Part shown: piece after piece, positions 15,401 through 24,600 of the stretch | Position numbering within the stretch: position 1 is the stretch's first letter | Layout of the letters: every line of letters starts with the position of its first letter | DNA from: UBA10518 sp022837185 | GTDB taxonomy: Bacteria; Desulfobacterota; Desulfobulbia; Desulfobulbales; Desulfobulbaceae | NCBI GenBank assembly: GCA_034007705.1 | Contig: JAVEQK010000015.1 | Coordinates: 1 to 64,000 of the forward strand | Direction: 5' to 3' | DNA length: 64,000 bases | Notes under the pieces: generated by a model | Told to the model about the DNA's origin: nothing | What the model saw: only the letters and a program-made list of their open reading frames with translations | The model's database searches: none | Program-made: the position numbers and the translations under genes

Positions 15401-16718
15401 CCGGGCCGAAGTGTATGAGGCAAAGCTGAACGGGTATTTCCTGGTCACCACCACCCCGATATACGACGAATACGGGAAGATGCTGGGCAGTGTCCATGTC
15501 GCCCGCGACATAACCGAGCAGAAACTGTCGGAGCAGCTCCTGCTGGAAAGTGAACGGCGGCTCAAAAAGACCCAGGAAATGGCGCACCTCGGCAGTTGGG
15601 AGCTTGACCTGGTCAATAATGTCCTGACCTGGTCCGATGAAGTATATCGGATCTTCGGGATGCAGGCGGGTGAATTCCCCCCGTGTTACGAAGATTTCCT
15701 CGCCCTGGTTCATCCCGGGGACAGGGAGCGCGTCCAGAAGGCCTATCTCCAGTCGCTCCTTGCCGGAAGGAAGGGCTTTGACATAGAGCACCGGATAGTG
15801 CGGAAGTCCACCGGCGCAGTTCGCTACATCCATGAAAAATGCGAACATATGCGGGACGTGAACGGAAAGGTTTTCCGATCCGTGGGCATGGTGCACGATA
15901 TCACCGAACGCAAAGCGGCCGAGGAGAAGATCCGCCACCTCAATCAGGAACTGCAGTCGAGCATTTTCGAACTGGAAGTGGTCAACCGCGAGCTTGCCCG
16001 GTCCAATATGGATCTGCAGCAGTTTGCCAATATCATCTCCCACGATCTCCAGGAACCCTTGCGGACGATATCCAGTTTCCTGCAGCTCATCAGCCGCCGC
16101 TATGGCGGCAGCCTGGACGAAAAGGCGAAAACCTTCATCAATCTGGCGGTCGAGGGCGCCTCGCATATGCAGCAGCAACTGCGGGACCTGCTGGCGTTCT
16201 CCCGTGTGGGCGGCGGCCAGCTCAGGCTGCAGCCTGTCTCCCTGGGCACGATCATCGACGAGCTGCTGCTGAACCTGAAAACGGCCATCGAAGAAAACCA
16301 GGCGGAAATACACGTTGACCCTCTCCCGGTGGTCCTGGCCGACAAAACGCAGTTGAACCACCTGCTGCAGAATCTGCTGGCCAATGCCCTCAAGTACCGC
16401 GGCGAGGAGCCCCCCCGGATCCACATCTTTTCCCGGCGCGAAAAAAACGATTGGGTCGTCTGTGTCCGGGACAACGGCATCGGCATCGATCCCCGGCATG
16501 CCGACCGGATTTTCCTCATCTTTCAGCGCCTCCACCGGCGGAGCGAATATGAAGGAACCGGAGTCGGCCTGGCGATCTGCAAAAGAATCGTTGAACGCCA
16601 CGGCGGCCGCATATGGGTGCAGTCGGAGCAGACCGGAGGCTCCCTGTTCTGTTTCACCCTGCCTGACTTCCAACACGGGATGCCGGAAGCGGAGCCGGGC
16701 AGCGCACGTCCGGTATGA
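12417..16718 (+). CDS. Large multi-PAS/GAF sensor histidine kinase
   Basis: 1433 residues without transmembrane helices, hence cytoplasmic. A basic, coiled N-terminus (1-90) is followed by four PAS domains (about 95-590), a GAF domain (about 595-750) and three more PAS domains (about 765-1165), several ending in DIT motifs. The kinase core has SHDLQEP with phospho-His1209, N-box LLANALKYRG, G1 DNGIGID near 1351 and G2 GTGVGLAIC near 1380. The sixth PAS domain has a cysteine cluster (CVSRKCFSCVHDDACPPENC, about 963-985) that could bind a metal or sense redox. No receiver domain and no adjacent cognate regulator, so it is an orphan kinase. Start has only a weak ribosome site. Confidence 0.92.
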   Translation: MTKKLTAKSRSRTSTGKPGPIPPFRKAESGDEAPDSPGKTRRRKSSADPIAHLETLSREEMQELVRELHGSQDRLKKEIAELRQANAELAASHRELDELFDTAPVGCFTLDRQGTILSVNRAGTALLETRRDTLPGKPFSAFLQSADRDKFLHHLSLVLHSPGNAPCDCELELSRNSGAGCSVRLTSAAVRNETGEAVAVRTVLNDITPYKQAEEVLQRNRDVLKSIIDATDVMLVYLDADFNFIWVNPAYAEACHMQPDELVGRNHFKLFPHPENESIFRQVRDTGTPVFFKDKPFIFPDQPDRGVTYWDWSLAPFKDEAGRVAGLVFSLRETTRFKQAELDLAESEERFRLIAETSDDIIFLMDASGRLTYCSPAIKTLGYAEQIIGTHFSEFVLPEEQPQANKALARILTGEKISLFELKVLKADQSTVDLEISATPIIRNGAIVGIQGISRDITRRKYIENALRESKTQLHTTLENLTEGVIVADLDGNLIFWNPAAVSMHGFTSEEEYTRRLTEFTDIFELATTEGKVLPVSQWPLFRILRGESLHNCELKIRRLDHSWQRIYSYGGTLARDNSGQPLLGILTVRDITGRKQKEEKIQLREALLTGINRIFEAGLKCDTDEQLARAALEVATEITGSRCGFIAEIGYNGQPRSLAVCRQNGGVIAGHERMDDGAVLQYFRSGLFSSVLDNGIPQYINGPQTCPGDADPGESRPPLASLLGVPLLHDRRPIGLIALFDRTGGYRDEDLHSIESLARVFKETLFKLRTEKALQLSEARERQHAAEMAQLLNVTPIPIWIAHDPQCQVITSNLAAANLMEARPTANNAQSAGPNQGTGKTRIFKGRIELTPEELPLQQAVRRGTRIEDVELDIVLPNGEVRHLVGEAVPLIDNNGGVQGGIAAFMDITERTWMEEQLRRVKEEWEKTFDSVPDLIAILDNQHRIIRANRAMAERLGLTPGQCVSRKCFSCVHDDACPPENCPHVMTLKDGREHRAEVYEAKLNGYFLVTTTPIYDEYGKMLGSVHVARDITEQKLSEQLLLESERRLKKTQEMAHLGSWELDLVNNVLTWSDEVYRIFGMQAGEFPPCYEDFLALVHPGDRERVQKAYLQSLLAGRKGFDIEHRIVRKSTGAVRYIHEKCEHMRDVNGKVFRSVGMVHDITERKAAEEKIRHLNQELQSSIFELEVVNRELARSNMDLQQFANIISHDLQEPLRTISSFLQLISRRYGGSLDEKAKTFINLAVEGASHMQQQLRDLLAFSRVGGGQLRLQPVSLGTIIDELLLNLKTAIEENQAEIHVDPLPVVLADKTQLNHLLQNLLANALKYRGEEPPRIHIFSRREKNDWVVCVRDNGIGIDPRHADRIFLIFQRLHRRSEYEGTGVGLAICKRIVERHGGRIWVQSEQTGGSLFCFTLPDFQHGMPEAEPGSARPV

Positions 16719-17026
16719 CTGGAAATGTCCGGCCATGTCGGACATACTGCCCAGGTAAGGAGCTCCCCCCGGCGCAATTTTGAACCGGCCATCCTCCGCC
16801 GGCGAACCGTCCTTTCCCCTTTAGTCCTTGTTGGTGAAGCCCTGTTCCGGGGAACGAAGAGGAAAAAGCATCCCCCCCATATTGGAGGTGGCGCTGATAG
16901 CCGCCAATGATTACATTGCTACTACATTGTGGAACCGGACAGTCCGGCGCCAACGGCATCCTTTTCCGGCGTTGACGAACACTCGGAACCATTGCCGCAC
17001 CATTTTTGCCCGTTCATTGTTGCCCC
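16719..17026. other. Gap between two kinase genes
   Basis: 308 bp with no supported gene and no obvious terminator or promoter signal. Confidence 0.5.
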
Positions 17027-18475
17027 ATGCGCTTATCAATATTTGCCCGGCTTCTGATCAGCTACCTGATTCTTTTCTGCATGCTTGGCGGAGTCAGCCT
17101 GTATTTCATCTCCCATATCAACCGCTTCAACGGAGTGATCCATTCCATCATGATGAACGACACGGCTGTCCTGGAACTCTCAGGTCAGCTTTCCGACATC
17201 CTGCTTTCCGAAACCCGCAATGAACGAAAATATTTCGTTCTCAATGACGAGCAGCTCTTTCTCAACTACCTTGAGGCCAAGGCCGATTTCAACTCGCTGC
17301 TCAATGACGCCATGGCGAAAACCACTTCCCAGCAGATCAAGCACATCCTGTATACGGTCAGCATCCGCCACCATGATTTCAATCGCCTGGTGGAGGTGGA
17401 GCGGCAGCAGGTCCGACTCGCCCGGCAGTATTCCACCGAATGGTACGCGGACGAGAAAAAAAAGGCCGCCGACGAGCTCATTGACCAGATCAAGAACATC
17501 CGGCAGGCCAGCGAACAGAATGTCCTGGCCAAAATAATGGCGTTGAGCGTCCAGGGGGACAGGGCTGTTCAGGTCTCCGTGATGATCACCCTTTTCGCCC
17601 TGGCGACCGGACTGATCGTCGCCCTGGTGATTACCGCCACCATAACCAGACCGTTGAATCAGATCCGGGCGAAGACCAAGGAAATATCCAGGGGGAACTT
17701 CCAGGGGGACCTGATGATCAACTCCCCCCCAACCATTGCCGAACTTGCCGGCGCCATCAACACCATGTGTCATAAGCTGCAGGAAGTTGATACGATGAAA
17801 ACGGATTTTTTCGCGCACATGTCGCACGAACTCCGTACTCCGCTCGCCTCCATCAAGGAGGGAACAAGCATGCTCCTTGACGGTGTCGGCGGCGAAATGC
17901 CGGAGAAGCAGCAGCGCATCCTGTCGATAATCAACCAGGAAAGCAACCGCCTTATCAACCAGGTCAACTCCCTGCTGGATCTGGCCAAGATGGAGGCCGG
18001 GATGTTCAAATACCGCTTTTCCCCGACCGATCCGGCCGGGCTGATACAACAGACACTCGATGCCCTGGCCCCGCTGGCCGAAGCAAAAAAAATATCCATA
18101 GTCAACAACATCGGCTCCCTGCCGCCCGTCACCGCGGACCGGGAAAGAATCCTCCAGGCTTTCCGCAACATCATCGGCAACGCCATCAAGTTCACCCCCA
18201 ACAACGGCCGCATCGAACTTCGCGCGGATATCGCCGACGGGCAGGCCCGGTTTGCCGTAGAGGACAGCGGGATCGGCATCTCCAGGGCGGACCTGGACAG
18301 GATCTTTCTCAAGTTCGAGCAGGTAATCCCGGCAAAAGGCGGGAACATAAAAGGAACGGGACTGGGGCTGGCCATTGTCAAACAGATAATCATTGCACAT
18401 GGAGGCAAAATTTGGGCAACAAGTCAGGAAGGAAAAGGCAGCACATTTTATATATCCTTGCCCTTGGCTGCCTGA
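17027..18475 (+). CDS. Membrane sensor histidine kinase, QseE/GlrK-like
   Basis: 482 residues: TM1 (about 5-28), a helical periplasmic sensor (about 30-183), TM2 (about 184-208), HAMP (about 205-258), HisKA with MSHELRTPLASI and phospho-His267, and HATPase with N-box IIGNAIKF, DSGIGI and GTGLGLAI. ATG 17027 was chosen over an in-frame TTG at 17006. It overlaps the following lipoprotein gene by 64 nt, and a sigma-54 response regulator comes third. This is the order of enterobacterial qseE-qseG-qseF (glrK-yfhG-glrR), where the kinase activates the regulator. The stimulus is unknown. Confidence 0.92.
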   Translation: MRLSIFARLLISYLILFCMLGGVSLYFISHINRFNGVIHSIMMNDTAVLELSGQLSDILLSETRNERKYFVLNDEQLFLNYLEAKADFNSLLNDAMAKTTSQQIKHILYTVSIRHHDFNRLVEVERQQVRLARQYSTEWYADEKKKAADELIDQIKNIRQASEQNVLAKIMALSVQGDRAVQVSVMITLFALATGLIVALVITATITRPLNQIRAKTKEISRGNFQGDLMINSPPTIAELAGAINTMCHKLQEVDTMKTDFFAHMSHELRTPLASIKEGTSMLLDGVGGEMPEKQQRILSIINQESNRLINQVNSLLDLAKMEAGMFKYRFSPTDPAGLIQQTLDALAPLAEAKKISIVNNIGSLPPVTADRERILQAFRNIIGNAIKFTPNNGRIELRADIADGQARFAVEDSGIGISRADLDRIFLKFEQVIPAKGGNIKGTGLGLAIVKQIIIAHGGKIWATSQEGKGSTFYISLPLAA

Positions 18476-19212
18476 TCGGCGCCATGGCCTGTGCTTCCTG
18501 CGGCCCGCTGCAGGAACGGATAGGCGCCGGGCAGGAACACCGGCAGTTGGAGCGATTCCGGGAAAGCCTGGCCGCCGGTTCGTACGAAACGGTCATCGAG
18601 CAGGGCAGGGCGATCATTGATTCGGGAGAAACCGAACCACCGGCGGATGCGGCTTTCTACGCCCTGGGCGAAGCCTATGCCCACCCTGACTACCCGGGCA
18701 GGGACTATGGTCAATCTCGACATTATTTTGAAAAGCTGATCAAGCATTTTCCCGAATCACCGCTCACCGCGGAGGCAAAAACCTATGTCGCCCTTTTTGA
18801 AATGATCGCCGCCAAAGAAAAAAAGGCCGCCGCGCAGCCGCCCTCCCCTCCGTCCACGGAGGTGCCGGCGGCCGAACCCCGGAACGTGCCGCCCCCCCTG
18901 CCCCGCAAGGTGGTGGAAGACCAGGATTTCGATGAAGCCGTGCGCAGAAATCTGCAGATCCTTGACCAGGCCGGGCAGCACCATCCGGCTGACGAGGCCC
19001 TCTACAATCTGGGGCTGATCTACGCCCACGCGGACAACCCGGCAAAGGACTACAAAAAGTCGCAGGTATATTTTCATGTACTGGTCAAGCAGTTCCCGGA
19101 CAGCGCTTTGGCTGAAGAAGCATTGATATGGCTGGGCATCTTCGACACCATCGATAAAATGCAGCAGATTGATTCGGAAATCGAACAGCAGAAAAAACAA
19201 TTGATTAGGTAA
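18412..19212 (+). CDS. TPR-type outer-membrane lipoprotein, QseG-like position
   Basis: 266 residues if the TTG at 18412 is the start; no upstream ATG is better. Residues 10-33 are hydrophobic and cysteine-rich (ILALGCLIGAMACASCG), consistent with a lipoprotein signal, though the exact lipidated Cys is ambiguous. Two tetratricopeptide-like regions follow (ALGEAYAHPDYPGRDYGQSRHYFEKL and NLGLIYAHADNPAKDYKKSQVYFHVL), separated by a Pro/Ala linker (about 140-165), recalling BamD/YbgF-type proteins. It overlaps the kinase and lies 10 nt before the regulator. In Enterobacteria the middle gene of this operon encodes the QseG outer-membrane lipoprotein. Confidence 0.8.
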   Translation: MGNKSGRKRQHILYILALGCLIGAMACASCGPLQERIGAGQEHRQLERFRESLAAGSYETVIEQGRAIIDSGETEPPADAAFYALGEAYAHPDYPGRDYGQSRHYFEKLIKHFPESPLTAEAKTYVALFEMIAAKEKKAAAQPPSPPSTEVPAAEPRNVPPPLPRKVVEDQDFDEAVRRNLQILDQAGQHHPADEALYNLGLIYAHADNPAKDYKKSQVYFHVLVKQFPDSALAEEALIWLGIFDTIDKMQQIDSEIEQQKKQLIR

Positions 19213-19222
19213 CCACTCTTTT

Positions 19223-20578
19223 ATGAGCAAAACGAATATTCTGGTTGTTGATGACGACAGCAGTCTCCTGGACCTGATCCGGATGCGGCTGGAGGATCAC
19301 GGTTTCCATGTCGCCGCCGCGGCCAATGAAGACCAGGCAAAGGAGACAGCGGTGCGGCAGCTGCTCGATGTGGCCGTCATCGACCTGCAGCTGATCAATC
19401 AGGACGGCATTTCCCTGATGGAAGAGCTGCACCTCATTCACCCGGACATGCCGGTGATTATCCTCACCGCCCACGGAAGCATTGAAAGTGCGGTGGAAGC
19501 CATGAAGCGCGGCGCCTTCACCTATCTGACCAAGCCTTTTGACTCCCGTGAACTGATCCTGCAGATCGAACGGGCCCTGGAGAAAACCAAACTGACCGGC
19601 GAGATCAAGAGGCTGCGCGAGCTGCTGGGAGAAAAATACAACTTCACCAACATTGTCGCCAAAAGTGAGGCCATGCGGAACATTCTTGATCAGGTCGCCC
19701 GCATCGCCGGTACGGATTCGACCGTGGCGATTTACGGCCCCAGCGGGACCGGCAAGGAGCTTATCGCCAAAGCGATCCATATAGCCAGCCCGCGGAAGGA
19801 TTATCCCTTCCTGGCCATCAACTGCGCCGCTATTCCCGAGTCACTGCTGGAGAGCGAACTCTTCGGTTATGAAAAAGGCGCCTTCACAGGGGCGGAAAGG
19901 AGGACCAGGGGGTTGTTCACCAGGGCCGACAAGGGCACCCTGCTGCTTGACGAAATAGGCGATATGCCTTTTTCCATCCAGGCGAAACTGCTGCGCGTCC
20001 TGCAGGAGAGAATATTTTTTCCCCTGGGCAGCGATCAGCCCGTATCCGTCGATGTCCGGGTCATAGCCGCCACCAACAAGGACCTCAAGGATGAGGTCAG
20101 GGCCGGCCGGTTCCGGGAAGACCTGTTCTACCGCATCCATGTCATTCCCATAGAACTGCCGGCGCTGAAAAACAGGAAAGAGGACATCCCCTCCCTAGTC
20201 GAACATTTCATCAAAAAGTACGGGGACAGGCTGGGCAAGGAAATACAATCGGTCACCCCCGCGGCCATGCGGAAACTCATGCTGTACGACTGGCCGGGGA
20301 ATGTCCGTGAGCTCGAAAACATCATCGAGTATGCCGTCGTCATGACCGATACCGACATCCTGACCGATGATCTGATCCTGCAGAATGACGCCGGCGGGGA
20401 CTCATTCCTCAACTTCCAGGAAGCCCGAACCCGCTTTGAAAAAAACTACCTGCTCAACCTCCTCAAGGCCACGGGAGGCAATGTCAGCAAAGCAGCGGAA
20501 TTGGCGGGCAAATACCGGGCCGACCTCTACAATCTGCTTAAAAAGCACAATATCTCTCCCGCCGATTTCAAAAATTGA
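19223..20578 (+). CDS. Sigma-54 response regulator, QseF/GlrR-like
   Basis: 451 residues. Receiver with Asp10-12, phospho-acceptor Asp54 and Lys104; AAA+ domain with Walker A GPSGTGKE (172-179), sigma-54 contact loop GAFTGA (219-224), Walker B LLLDEIGD and arginine-rich sensor II (PGNVREL); C-terminal Fis-type HTH (about 410-450). The domain order and operon fit QseF/GlrR, which in Enterobacteria drives sigma-54 transcription of the small RNA GlmY and of rpoE. A sigma-54 promoter lies 308 bp after its stop. Confidence 0.95.
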   Translation: MSKTNILVVDDDSSLLDLIRMRLEDHGFHVAAAANEDQAKETAVRQLLDVAVIDLQLINQDGISLMEELHLIHPDMPVIILTAHGSIESAVEAMKRGAFTYLTKPFDSRELILQIERALEKTKLTGEIKRLRELLGEKYNFTNIVAKSEAMRNILDQVARIAGTDSTVAIYGPSGTGKELIAKAIHIASPRKDYPFLAINCAAIPESLLESELFGYEKGAFTGAERRTRGLFTRADKGTLLLDEIGDMPFSIQAKLLRVLQERIFFPLGSDQPVSVDVRVIAATNKDLKDEVRAGRFREDLFYRIHVIPIELPALKNRKEDIPSLVEHFIKKYGDRLGKEIQSVTPAAMRKLMLYDWPGNVRELENIIEYAVVMTDTDILTDDLILQNDAGGDSFLNFQEARTRFEKNYLLNLLKATGGNVSKAAELAGKYRADLYNLLKKHNISPADFKN

Positions 20579-21055
20579 GGGTGGAAAGCGCCCCTGCCCG
20601 GCCCAGGCGCAAACTTTTCCGTCCTCGTGACCGGACCCAATCTCCCCGCCCCGCGGCCTGTCCGGCCCGGCCGGAACGTATCCGGCCGGGGTGGAATCAC
20701 CTTTCCCCTTGAACAATCGATGCTTCTGTTTTCCCATTCCCGCCCGCGGCATCCGCGCTTCAACTCCCCGGACAGCCGGCGGTGCAGATTCATACGATGT
20801 CAAGCTCTTTCAGCCGATGAAATTTCAAACGAAAGTTCCGATACATACATGAATATCCAGACAATTGAACATCGAAGCAAATGACTGGCATCATACTTGC
20901 TATATTCACTTGCACAAAAAATGACAGCCTGAAGCCATCGAATCATGCCGGTCGATCACACGCCATCGGCCATGGCCGGCCGGCCGCGAAAAACTCTTAT
21001 GGTCAGGTACCGCGGTGAGCTTCAGGCTTTTTTCCGTATCGGGAGGTTGATCATA
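20579..21055. other. Intergenic region carrying a sigma-54 promoter and long leader
   Basis: 477 bp. The sigma-54 promoter at 20886-20901 would start a transcript near 20913, giving an unusually long leader of about 143 nt before the DksA-like ATG. I saw no TGTC-N10-GACA GlrR-type site upstream. Confidence 0.5.
20886..20901 (+). promoter_or_regulatory. Sigma-54 (-24/-12) promoter upstream of the DksA-like gene
   Basis: TGGCATCATACTTGCT matches the consensus TGGCAYRNNNNTTGCW at all but one position, with GG and GC 10 nt apart. Its position after a QseF/GlrR-like activator suggests, without proof, that this regulator uses it. Confidence 0.75.
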
Positions 21056-21436
21056 ATGGATGAAAGCAGCAAGCATATTCTGAGGGCCCTCCTGCTTGGT
21101 CTGCGGGATGAGATGTACCGGCGTTTTGACGATATCGGCCGGAAATGGTCGCACCTGAACCATGTCGACAATGAATCCGAGGTCAAAGCCGCCATCCGCA
21201 AGCTGACCGCCGATCTCAATCTGTTCGAGTCCAGGGAAGTGAAGGAAATAGAGGCGATAGAGAAGGCGCTGAACCGCGTGGACTCCGATATGTACGGCAT
21301 CTGCGAATCATGCGGGGCGTACATCGCCGAGCAGCATCTCCTTGCCGTGCCATGGGCGAGCAAATGTCCGCACTGCGCGCAAGCGAACGCAATGATGATG
21401 CCCTTTTCCGCCAATGAGGCCGTCCGGCGCAATTGA
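21056..21436 (+). CDS. DksA/TraR-type C4 zinc-finger protein
   Basis: 126 residues: an N-terminal coiled coil (about 5-75) and a C4 zinc finger CESC (83, 86) and CPHC (104, 107), the DksA/TraR layout. DksA proteins insert a coiled coil into the RNA polymerase secondary channel and act with ppGpp. The tip region here reads HVDNESE rather than the DxxDxA of E. coli DksA, so activity may differ. ATG 21056 follows GGGAGG and is preferred to the longer in-frame start at 20945. Probably expressed from the sigma-54 promoter upstream. Confidence 0.88.
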   Translation: MDESSKHILRALLLGLRDEMYRRFDDIGRKWSHLNHVDNESEVKAAIRKLTADLNLFESREVKEIEAIEKALNRVDSDMYGICESCGAYIAEQHLLAVPWASKCPHCAQANAMMMPFSANEAVRRN

Positions 21437-21622
21437 AGCGGACAACCTTTCCCTGCCCTGCCTCCGTCCGTTTCCCGCGGTCAATTGCCCGTCCCGTCAT
21501 CGCGGGGCCGCGGATTTCACGCCGGCGTTTCCTCGGCCCGGGAAATTTTGATCGATGAACACATAATCCGGGTTGCCTGAAGTTCCGGGGCGTGGTACCT
21601 GTAGGGCTGAAAATCCCGGTGC

Positions 21623-21651
21623 GCTGCCGCCCGCGCTCCGCAGGCGGCAGC
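21623..21651 (+). promoter_or_regulatory. GC-rich hairpin in the glutamate synthase leader
   Basis: Nine-bp perfect arms GCTGCCGCC and GGCGGCAGC around an 11-nt loop, about 48 nt before the gltB ATG. It may regulate translation or just be a GC-rich chance fold; no known riboswitch is recognised. Confidence 0.35.
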
Positions 21652-21699
21652 GGGCAGCCTCCTTCATCTGGAAACATCTTGCCAAAATCGATACTTGCA

Positions 21700-24600
21700 A
21701 TGAATACAGACGCCTTTCTCGAGCCCAGGGAACGAGACGGCTGCGCCATTGTCGCCATCGTCGACAAGCGGGGCCGCAGCACCCACGCCAACATCGCCCG
21801 TACCATTGAATCGCTGCAGCAGATGGGGCACCGGTCAGGTGATATCCACGGCGAAGGGGACGGCTGCGGCATAGCCACCGACATCCCCCGCGAGATTTGG
21901 GCCCGCCGGCTGCAAGGCGTTGATCTCAGCCCGCACCTGGCCGACAGCCGAACCTTTTTTGTCGGCCATTTTCTGATACCGGCGGTCCATACTGCACAGG
22001 CCCCCGCGATAATCGACCGGGTTAAAGCCCTCTTCGCCGCCAGCGGGGCCGAACTGCTCTGCGAAACCAGGGACTCGGCCCGGGAATGCGAACTGGGCCC
22101 CCGTGCCAGGTCCGCTGCGCCGCTGTTCTGGCAGGCAGCCGGAATCGTCGCCAGGGAAAACCGCCGGGATGCGGCCCGCAGGCTTTTCCTCCTGCAAACG
22201 GACATCGAACGCCAGGTGCCGGAAATCCATATCGCCTCCTTGAGCCTGGACTCGGCGGTGTACAAGCTCCAGGGAATCCCTGACCTCCTTCCCAGGTATT
22301 ATCCCGAGCTGCGGGACGAAAACATGCGCTCCGTCATGACCCTGGGACACAGCCGTTATTCCACCAACACCCTGCCGACGGTCATGCTCTCCCAGCCCTT
22401 CTCGATCATCTGTCACAACGGCGAAATCAACACGGTGGACCGCCTGCGGGACTGCGGCAGGGCGCTGGGCATCAGTCCGGTCCCCGGCGGCAGCGACTCC
22501 CAGGCCCTGAACCGGGTGATCGAAGGTCTGATCAACATGCACAATCTCGATATCCTCGAGGCCATGGAAACGGTCTTTCCCGCCATCCACAGCGAGGCCG
22601 CGCGTTATGCCCCCGAACTCCGCGAGGTCTATTCGTTCTACCGCTGGTTTTTTCCCTGTTCCGCCCAGGGGCCGGCGGCGGTGATCGCCCGGCACGAAGA
22701 CATCTGCCTGGGCAGCGTCGATGCGCTGGGCCTGCGCCCCTTATGGCTGGTTGAAAGTGATTACGACTTCCTGCTCTCATCGGAAAAGGGCGTGGTGGAC
22801 CTGAAACGGACAATCACCGATCCCCGTCCCCTGGCCCCCGGAGAAAAAATTGCCATTGTCAGCGGCCGCGGCCGGAATGCGGAAATCCTGGATTATGGGA
22901 GCTATCAGCAGCGGCTGCTGCATCTGCAGCAGACCCGGCAGTCAAGAGAAAAATTCCTCCCTTCATGTTTCTCTCCCTTACCCGGTGCATCATCCGCGAC
23001 GACGGAAAAAGGGGCGGACGCCGGACTGCCGTGGCATGGCTCCAACTCGGAGATCCTGCCGCGGGATGCCAAAATACTGGGGGCGTTCGGCTGGCAGAAA
23101 TACGACCTGATGATCCGTGAAAAGGTGGCACGGGAAGGCAGGGAAGTCATCGGCTCCCTCGGCCATACAGGCCCCCTGGCCCCGTTTGTCCCCCAGGCGC
23201 TGCCCAATGCCGCCGATTACTTCAAGGAAAACGTGGCCGTGGTGACCAACCCCGCCATCGACAGGGAGCGGGAGGCGGAGCATTTTTCCACCCATGTCAT
23301 CCTCGGCAGCCGGCCCCATATTGGCGGGCACGGCAAGACCCCGCCCATCGGTCTGGAACTCGGGTCCCCGCTCCTGCTGGGCGGCCACGTCCTGGCCACT
23401 GCGGCCGAGGAAGAAGAGCAGCGCGCCCTGGCAGGCCGATTCAACACCATGACCATTGACGACGTCCTGGCCTATTTTACCGGACAGTGGCGCGATCCGG
23501 ACCGCATCCGCCTTCTGGACGCGACTTTTCACCTTGATGAGGGCCTGGCCCCGGCCCTGGAGTCGCTCAAGGCCGAGGCCTGCCGGGCGGTTGAAAACGG
23601 GGCCCTGCTCCTCGTGGTCGATGACTCCCGCACCTTCAGGGAACAGCGGGTGTACATCGATCCCGCCCTGGCCGCCGCCTCCCTGCACGAAGAACTGATC
23701 CGCAGAGAAATGCGGCGCAAGGCTTCCATTGTCATTCGTTCCGCCGCCATCCGCAATCTTCATGATATCATGATCCTGCTGGGTTTCGGGGCCGATGCGG
23801 TCAACCCGTACCTTTTGTGGCAGGTATCAGCCGACTATGCCGATGACGACCACCCATGGACGGAAATTCTCACCAATACCCTCGCCGTATTGCAGAAAGG
23901 CATGGAAAAAGTGATGTCCACCATGGGCATTCACGAACTCTGCGGCTACGGCCGGATTTGTTCGGCCATCGGTCTGAGCGCCGAGCTGGCCGGGATATTC
24001 AAGTCCCCCTGCTTCTGCATTTCGGACACAGTCGGCCTGAGCCTGACCGAACTCGAAAGGCTGGCGCGGCTTCGCTATGCCCGCGCCGCCGGTGAAAAAG
24101 AAGTCCGGATCTTCGGCGAGGCGGACAGAAACCCCCGCGTCGGCAAGATCCTGCGCTCGGCGGCGGTCGGCAAAACAGGGTATCTGGAGATGATGGAGGA
24201 ACTGGAGCGGATCGAGGCCGATCTGCCCACCGGCATCCGCCACCTCCTCGACCTGAAAAAAGCTGATTCCGCAAAACAGCTGACCATGGAGCAGGTGGAC
24301 ATCTCCATTGGCGGCCATTCCATGCCCCTGTTGATCGCCGCCATGTCCTTCGGCTCCCAGGGGGAGAATTCCTTCCGCACCTATGCCGAGGCCGCGAAGA
24401 GGGCCAATATCATCTGCATAAACGGCGAAGGGGGCGAGATCCCCGACATGCTCGGCCGCTACCGGAAAAATCGCGGCCAGCAGGTGGCGTCCGGCCGCTT
24501 CGGGGTGTCGATGGAATTTCTTAATTCCGCCGATTATCTGGAGATCAAGATCGGCCAGGGCGCCAAGCCGGGTGAAGGCGGCCACCTGCCGGGCAACAAG

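Noticed and set aside
21593..21608. Sigma-54-like TGGTACCTGTAGGGCT before gltB
   Set aside because: The spacing is right but the -12 element is poor (GGGCT), so it is not called.
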